Shown here one piece after another: positions 32,698 through 37,112 of a stretch of DNA of 37,112 bases. Made by a program: the position numbers and the translations under genes. Where the stretch lies: assembly GCA_040775095.1 (NCBI GenBank), contig JAXGTD010000025.1:1-37112 (forward strand), given 5' to 3'. How positions within the stretch are numbered: the first letter of the stretch is position 1; every line of letters starts with the position of its first letter. The notes below the pieces were generated by a model that was given only the letters and a program-made list of their open reading frames with translations, was not told the origin of the DNA and searched no databases. This DNA comes from JAXGTD01 sp040775095 (GTDB taxonomy: Bacteria; Pseudomonadota; Gammaproteobacteria; Chromatiales; Chromatiaceae).

Positions 32698-33166
32698 AGC
32701 CCCGAGGAAAAAAATCCCGCGGGTCTCCTGCCCTCGCTCGTGCTTCACGGTGTCCGACCCGTCCCGGTGCGAAACGGCCCGGTGTGGGGTCCTCGGCCAT
32801 CCCGGGTCATGCAGGAGCCCTGCGTTGTTCCACGGGAACGCCCGGGTTGCTCGCTGCCAACACCGGCACGGGGAGCCCGCAAGACGGGGGTGACTCCTTG
32901 CATCCGCACCCCGTCGGGCCTATCTCTCGGACGGGGAATGCCAAACCGCGTGCGATCCCGCAAGAGGCCCCCTGTCGATGACGATAGGTGTTCGAGTGCC
33001 GACAAGATCCTTGGCAACACTGGCCGTCCCGAGAGCCACACCGAGCTCCGGTCCCACCCACCGCCGCCCAAGCCGTGAACGGCTCTTCTTTCCCCTGCTC
33101 TAACATGGGCATCGCATGGGATCCAGCGGCAGGGCCTGCTCGAACCTGTCCCGGGATATCGTTCAA

Positions 33167-33403
33167 CCGAGAAACGGCAGTCGGACGGACCCCAGGGTGC
33201 GTACCGCGGGGTGTCTGGCAAGGCACAATGAGGTGGAGCAGTCGTTGTATTCCAACTGAGGTGTAACGCGGCCAGGCGCCATGCGGTGCGTGCCATGGGG
33301 TCGCAGCGTTCTTCACCCAGGCGGTGCGCCGGCGAAAACCATGTCAGCACAATGAATACAGTAGCCTGCATCACGTGCGTAGCGGTCAACTGCCGTTTCT
33401 AGG
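33167..33403. mobile_element. MITE-like element, copy 2 (237 bp)
   Basis: Ends are CCGAGAAACGGCAGT on the left and CCTAGAAACGGCAGT (minus strand) on the right, 13 of 15 bases identical. A perfect 5-bp direct repeat TTCAA flanks both sides (33162-33166 and 33404-33408), the mark of insertion. The interior matches copy 1. It ends 89 bp before the start codon of the PDC gene. Confidence 0.8.
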
Positions 33404-33492
33404 TTCAATGTGTTGGCGAGGCGCGAGCTGATCAGATACCCCTGAAGGCGTCCGATCCGCCTCTACTTCGAGCAACCCATGAGGGCTGGACA

Positions 33493-34443
33493 ATGGAGCG
33501 TGGGCTAAGAGATGCGATCTACCGTCAACGCGAGGCAATCGCCAGACTTCTGCACGAGCCGCTTGCAGGGCTCGCCAGTGCCTGTGTTGCCGCATGGGCC
33601 GATCGAGAACACCTCAACGACGCCCTGATCGCCCGATTCCGACGTATTCCGTCCTGCGGCGGTCTGTTCGTCGTGGATCACCAGGGGATCCAGGTCAGCG
33701 ATACGGTCAATTCCTTCGGGGTGGACCCCGCGGAGTTTGGACGCGATCGCTCGATGCGTCCGTACATGCGAGAAGCCGTTCCCGCGTGGGGCTTTCTACT
33801 CTCGGATGCCTACGTCGGACTTGTCTCCCGCCGCCCGTCACTGACCGCGCTGCACGTCATCCGCCGTGACGAGGAGTTGCTCGGTTATGTCGGCGCGACC
33901 TTCCACCTGCGGGACCTGCCGGTAACCGCCAGACTCTATGATGATCCGCAGCACTGGCTGCAGATCAAGGGCGACCCCTCGATTAGAAGCACCGTGCTCT
34001 TGCAGACCCGCAGCGAGAGCCCGATGGATCAAAACATCGATCAAGTCCTCTCGGTCATTGAAGAACTGCTCGTCGAACGCGGAATCTTTCAGGCTGTTAT
34101 CCATTTCGGCAGCAGTCGAGCGACCGTGTGGACAGTGGATGATCCGCTTCGCTACCGAATGCTCGACCACGAGGCGCTATCGGATCCGGACATCTGCCTT
34201 GCCTACCCCAGACGGGCCTATTCGGACGAGGCGCTGATTCCGAAGCCCAGCATCTCCGCCATTCTCAAGGATCTCCAAGAGCTGCGACTGATGGATGAGA
34301 CCTTCTATCTGCGCTCCGCATCGATCAATGTCTTCAACGGCATGATCAGCCTCACCTTCTCTTGTGATGGCACACACTACATGCCTTACGAAGAATTCCT
34401 CCAAAAGAGCCTGGCCTTCTGGATCGGAAACGGCGCGTCCTGA
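33493..34443 (+). CDS. soluble PDC/Cache sensor-domain protein
   Basis: A 316-residue protein with GAGGG 7 nt before the ATG. The N-terminal 150 residues read as a PDC/Cache fold: a long helix (1-50), then GGLFVVDHQGIQVSDTVN, the ligand-loop motif FGRDRSMRPYMREA (R89-P90-Y91) and LSDAYVGLVSRRPSLTALHVIRRDEELLGYVGATFHLRDL. The C-terminal half (165-316) is strand and helix mixed, with no kinase, GGDEF or methyl-accepting part. There is no signal peptide or membrane helix, so this sensor fold appears cytoplasmic, which is unusual because Cache domains are normally extracytoplasmic. Function and partner are unknown. Confidence 0.75.
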   Translation: MERGLRDAIYRQREAIARLLHEPLAGLASACVAAWADREHLNDALIARFRRIPSCGGLFVVDHQGIQVSDTVNSFGVDPAEFGRDRSMRPYMREAVPAWGFLLSDAYVGLVSRRPSLTALHVIRRDEELLGYVGATFHLRDLPVTARLYDDPQHWLQIKGDPSIRSTVLLQTRSESPMDQNIDQVLSVIEELLVERGIFQAVIHFGSSRATVWTVDDPLRYRMLDHEALSDPDICLAYPRRAYSDEALIPKPSISAILKDLQELRLMDETFYLRSASINVFNGMISLTFSCDGTHYMPYEEFLQKSLAFWIGNGAS

Positions 34444-34587
34444 GCGGGCCCGTCCTCGGTCTGCGCCAGCCCGGGCGGATCGACGCGAGGCCATCGGGAC
34501 GTTCGCCCACGCGCGACCCATAGAAAGCCGCCACAAGGGTCGCTTTCCGCCACGGGCGCAGCCGCCCAGGGGTGCCACGCTGGCAAG

Positions 34588-34612
34588 CCCCCATTTTCAA
34601 TCGCTTGCAGCA
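34588..34612 (+). repeat. dispersed intergenic repeat, copy C (box only)
   Basis: CCATTTTCAATCGCTTGCAG (34591-34610) is the best match to the box consensus. The GATCAAATGCC palindrome is absent, though a GATCAAACG remnant lies about 25 bp further on. Confidence 0.5.
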
Positions 34613-34731
34613 CTCCAAGATGCCGGCCGATCAAACGTGGGTCGGTGGCGAATCGAGTGCCCCCATCGATTGGGGGCCCAGATCGTGCCCGCGTTGGCGA
34701 CCGACGAACGGTCCTCGTCCGCAACCCGCCC

Positions 34732-34803
34732 CCGAACCGACTACCGAACCGACTACCGAACCGACTACCGAACCGACAACCGAACCGACAACCGAACCGA
34801 CAC
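34732..34803 (+). repeat. 12-bp tandem repeat, six units
   Basis: CCGAACCGACTA three times, CCGAACCGACAA twice, then CCGAACCGACAC, without gaps. Only the last two bases vary, in blocks, which points to slippage or recent duplication. It ends 278 bp before the next start codon. Confidence 0.9.
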
Positions 34804-35081
34804 CGGGGCCGACTCTTCGGGGATCCGAGCCCGGGCTGGCAATTCGGTCAATGATTCGATAGGGTTGGGTACGAACGAGGACAGTGCTGATTGCGTCGTT
34901 TCCGATCAGGGCCCTGGATGACCCGCCATCGTCGACGGTTACCAGCCGTTCGGAAAGGGCCCTCGGGAATTGCACTGTCCGCGGTGCGGGTTTGGCTCAT
35001 CCAGGGATGGATCCGATCAGTACCACCCAAGTCGTGCCAGCTCGCTCTTTCAACCTTGCCCCGCGTATCCGAGGTATGGAA

Positions 35082-36899
35082 ATGGCCGAAGACTACGATC
35101 TGGACGGACACGACGACGACAATGACAACTACGACCCCACTGCCAAACAAAAGGCCAGGGGTACGGGCGACTCCACCAAGACCCCGGACGGGGCCGCGGC
35201 GCAGCAGCGTTCCGCAATCGTCGCTCAGCGCAAGACCATCGCGGTCGATGCCTCCATGCAGTTGCCGATGTTCGACGGCATGGGGCAGCCCGACGCCAAC
35301 GGCGGCTATGCGCGCATGCCGGGCGCGCCGATCAGCGAAGCCGGCCGCGACTACGACTATGTACCCAATACCGAGCCACGCAACCCGGCTCAGGATACCG
35401 AGATGCAGACGTTGCGCTCCGGGGAGAGCGCGACCACCGATGTCGTCTACGACATCATTCAACTCAATGGCGAGGCCGAGGCCCAGGAGAACATCTACGA
35501 GGGGATCGACGTACCGCTCGATGGCGGCAATCCCGGCGCTGGCGGCAATCCCGGCGGTGGTAATGCCGCCGTACAGGGGCGCAATGTTCCCTGGATCCCG
35601 ATCGGTGTCGTCCTCGGTCTGGTCGGGACGGCGGGCATTGGGGTGCTGATCTGGGGCTTCGCGTTCGGCGGGTTCAAGCGACGAACCGAGGACAACTCCC
35701 CGCTGCCCCCCCTTCCCGAGATGGACGGACCTTCGCTCTCCGATACGCTGACGCTCAGTGTGCCCGTCACGCCCGGGGCCCAGTTCTTCGACGTGCTGGG
35801 CGCCGCAACGAAGGGCACCGCCGACCTCGATCCCAAGGGCGTGTTCCTGCGATTCGGGGAGATGGAGGTGCAAAGCATGGACGTGGGCGATCTTGGCGTC
35901 TGGGAGGCCCATAGCGATGGGAGGCTGAGCTACACACCCAAGGGCACCCCCACCCGCAGTCCGTTGCCGGTGCGCGTGTTCGTCCGCGACAAGGCGGGCC
36001 TGACATCCAATACCGTCGCGGCGACGCTGACCTACACCGACCTGCCGCGGCCGGCGACGCCGCCCTTCGCCCGCGACGCGATCGTGCCGAACTACGGCGG
36101 CGTTTCGGCCAGCGCCAACCAGATCACCGGCAAGCCGGTGGTCGTCGACGTCACACCCTTTGTGAGCAAGGGCGATCCGGCCATCGATATCGACCCCAAG
36201 AGTGTGCTGCTGCACTCATCCACCCGGCCAACGCGCACGCCGGGCGTGGAGATCGAGTTCGAGGGCGAGCTCAAACGTGACGGTGAGGTCGTTGGCTATA
36301 CCAAGGCGAGCGTCCAGGGCGAGGGGGTCTGGAGCGTCGATCGAGCCACCGGAGAGATCACCTTCACCCCGGACCAGGGTTTCACGCGGTCCCCATCGGT
36401 ACTGACCTACAGCATTGCCGATGTCAAAGGACATCGTTCAAACGTGGCGCAATTGATCGTCAACGGCCAGATTGCCGAGATTCGCGAGGCCTTCGACAAG
36501 CTGGCCAACCTGTCGGATGACGACTTCTGGAAGACCTTCAAGCGGACCGTGATCGACAAGGATTACGATCTCTCGGTGGTCTACGCGGTCGCCGATGTGC
36601 TGCTTACGGCGACCCGCGCGGCCATGTCCGAGGCCGATGAGCGCGCGGTGTTCGGCATCGGACAGTTGGGGCTGCGCAGCCTGCGGGTACCGGCCCAGCA
36701 GATGCCCGCGCTGATGCGGCAATGGGCCAACGGCAACGTGACCAGTGATCTGCTGCTGAGCATCGTTGAGCGCACGGTTACCCCGACCAGCCTCAACAAC
36801 CCAACCGAGAAGCTCGCCGTACGGGGGATTCGGCTGGACCTGATGACCCGCATGCTGCGCAACTATTTCTCGCTGGCCATGCAGGCCACGCGCGTCTAG
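35082..36899 (+). CDS. 605-aa single-TM protein with two fibril-like repeats
   Basis: I start it at the ATG at 35082, with GAGG 7 nt upstream; the frame is open for 66 codons more but without a binding site. Residues 1-165 are acidic, Asn/Gly/Tyr-rich and probably disordered (Y5, Y17, Y76, Y91, Y93, Y123, Y139), ending in a Gly/Asn/Pro stretch. One membrane helix is at 170-197 (WIPIGVVLGLVGTAGIGVLIWGF), followed by FKRR and a Pro-rich SPLPPLPE. Two related beta-rich repeats follow (about 215-320 and 335-460: GVWEAHSDGRLSYTPKGTPTRSP and GVWSVDRATGEITFTPDQGFTRSP), resembling CshA-type fibril repeats. Residues 465-605 are helical and unrecognised. There is no signal peptide, and topology is ambiguous because the basic residues follow the helix. 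Confidence 0.8.
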   Translation: MAEDYDLDGHDDDNDNYDPTAKQKARGTGDSTKTPDGAAAQQRSAIVAQRKTIAVDASMQLPMFDGMGQPDANGGYARMPGAPISEAGRDYDYVPNTEPRNPAQDTEMQTLRSGESATTDVVYDIIQLNGEAEAQENIYEGIDVPLDGGNPGAGGNPGGGNAAVQGRNVPWIPIGVVLGLVGTAGIGVLIWGFAFGGFKRRTEDNSPLPPLPEMDGPSLSDTLTLSVPVTPGAQFFDVLGAATKGTADLDPKGVFLRFGEMEVQSMDVGDLGVWEAHSDGRLSYTPKGTPTRSPLPVRVFVRDKAGLTSNTVAATLTYTDLPRPATPPFARDAIVPNYGGVSASANQITGKPVVVDVTPFVSKGDPAIDIDPKSVLLHSSTRPTRTPGVEIEFEGELKRDGEVVGYTKASVQGEGVWSVDRATGEITFTPDQGFTRSPSVLTYSIADVKGHRSNVAQLIVNGQIAEIREAFDKLANLSDDDFWKTFKRTVIDKDYDLSVVYAVADVLLTATRAAMSEADERAVFGIGQLGLRSLRVPAQQMPALMRQWANGNVTSDLLLSIVERTVTPTSLNNPTEKLAVRGIRLDLMTRMLRNYFSLAMQATRV

Positions 36900-37112
36900 G
36901 CCGGCACCGATTTCGGGCGTTTCCCATCCGGGCCAAGGATGGCCCGGCATGTTTGGTCAGCCAGCTGACGGGACATGGCGCGAACCGGCAACCGCGTTTC
37001 CGGTTTGCGAGCCGCGCCCGGCACGGGCCCGATCAGGTGCTGATCTCGCCCCGTGGCTGGATCAGATCGGCAGCTCTTCCACGCGGGCATCGCGCCCGGA
37101 TCCTTCCCAACC
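36900..37112. other. right-edge intergenic sequence with repeat copy G
   Basis: No supported gene up to the window end. On the minus strand 36921-36950 carries ATGCCGGGCC...GGCCCGGATGGG, a hairpin with arms CCGGGCC/GGCCCGG (36928-36934, 36941-36947). It is nearly identical to the hairpin block of copy A. It may serve as a terminator for the upstream gene. Confidence 0.5.

Larger units (their letters stand above)
32556..33492. other. 937-bp divergent intergenic region, bufA / PDC gene
   Basis: It holds the ECF-like bufA promoter candidate (32672-32697), about 400 bp with nothing I can name (32700-33100), a small palindrome AGCCGT-GA-ACGGCT followed by a pyrimidine tract (33071-33095), and MITE-like copy 2 (33167-33403). 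Open frames here have no ribosome binding sites. Confidence 0.6.
34444..35081. other. 638-bp intergenic region with repeats
   Basis: It contains partial repeat copy C (34588-34612) and a six-unit 12-bp tandem repeat (34732-34803). No gene is supported: open frames in all three forward phases across the tandem repeat arise because the 12-bp unit has no stop codon. Confidence 0.55.

Noticed and set aside
31401..32981. A 526-codon open frame on the plus strand opposite bufA and bufB
   Set aside because: It is antisense to well-recognised genes, has no ribosome binding site and no recognisable domain; long antisense frames are expected at this GC content. The same holds for frames at 26478-27869 (+), 17507-18481 (+), 1394-2209 (-) and 34848-36215 (-).
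32745..33389. 214-codon minus-strand gene upstream of bufA
   Set aside because: It starts within the MITE-like element, crosses its end and has no domain or binding site.
34732..34803. CRISPR array
   Set aside because: Units are 12 bp and contiguous, with no spacers, and no cas gene is near.
34572..34862. 96-residue protein with Thr-Thr-Glu-Pro repeats
   Set aside because: It starts inside repeat copy C and lacks a binding site, and the repeats come from a stop-free 12-bp tandem unit that is open in every phase.

Overview
The window is GC-rich, densely coding bacterial chromosome that reads as a free-living gammaproteobacterium. A sulfur-oxidising or purple sulfur lineage (Chromatiales or relatives) is my best guess. 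The guess rests on gene content: a DUF2333 protein, a short OmpA-like protein with a GECW motif, a SqrR/BigR/HlyU-type ArsR regulator, a dihaem c4-like cytochrome next to a DUF302 protein, Fpr, a bacteriohemerythrin and a bufferin (buf) operon. No rRNA, tRNA, CRISPR array or transposase gene was found, and the placement is inference only.

Layout. 1-7.5 kb: a SYLF-domain exported protein (-), RhlE-type DEAD-box helicase and a small RRM protein (+), a DUF2333 membrane protein (+), a two-CBS protein (-), and a B12-binding radical SAM enzyme (+). 7.5-10.7 kb: a 51-residue membrane protein (-) divergent from ompR-envZ (+), then a Bcp-type peroxiredoxin. 11-15.5 kb: an OmpA-like envelope protein, then a three-gene signalling operon (membrane histidine kinase with a degenerate receiver, REC-PAS regulator, SqrR-like ArsR). 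15.8-20.3 kb: SufE (-), hemerythrin (+), a GT4 glycosyltransferase (-), two small hypothetical proteins (+), and a periplasmic glutathione peroxidase (-). 20.4-23.9 kb: Fpr, dihaem cytochrome c plus DUF302, and a DUF4124 coiled-coil protein. 24-27.5 kb (-): a translationally coupled cassette of GT2, ArnT-like GT83 and PAP2 phosphatase. 27.6-30.4 kb: a nucleoside deaminase and MltB (+), and a putative lipoprotein (-). 30.5-32.6 kb (-): bufA-bufB-bufC, a copper-buffering RiPP system. 33.5-36.9 kb (+): a soluble PDC/Cache protein and a 605-residue one-TM protein with two fibril-like repeats and a tyrosine-rich N-terminus.

The least expected material is between the genes. Two copies of a 237-240 bp element at 21416-21655 and 33167-33403 have matching terminal inverted repeats and 5-bp flanking duplications, so they look like a non-autonomous transposable element (MITE). 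A second repeat family combines an 11-bp-arm palindrome, a CCATTTYCAAYCGCTTGC-like box and a GC-rich hairpin. It is found complete or in part at seven intergenic places, mostly where genes converge.

Regulatory signals I can support are a tandem 10-bp-spaced TTGTAAC pair upstream of ompR, a GTAACC-N16-CGAC promoter-like sequence upstream of bufA that resembles ECF sigma-F promoters, a similar but weaker one before the hemerythrin gene, and three intrinsic terminators.
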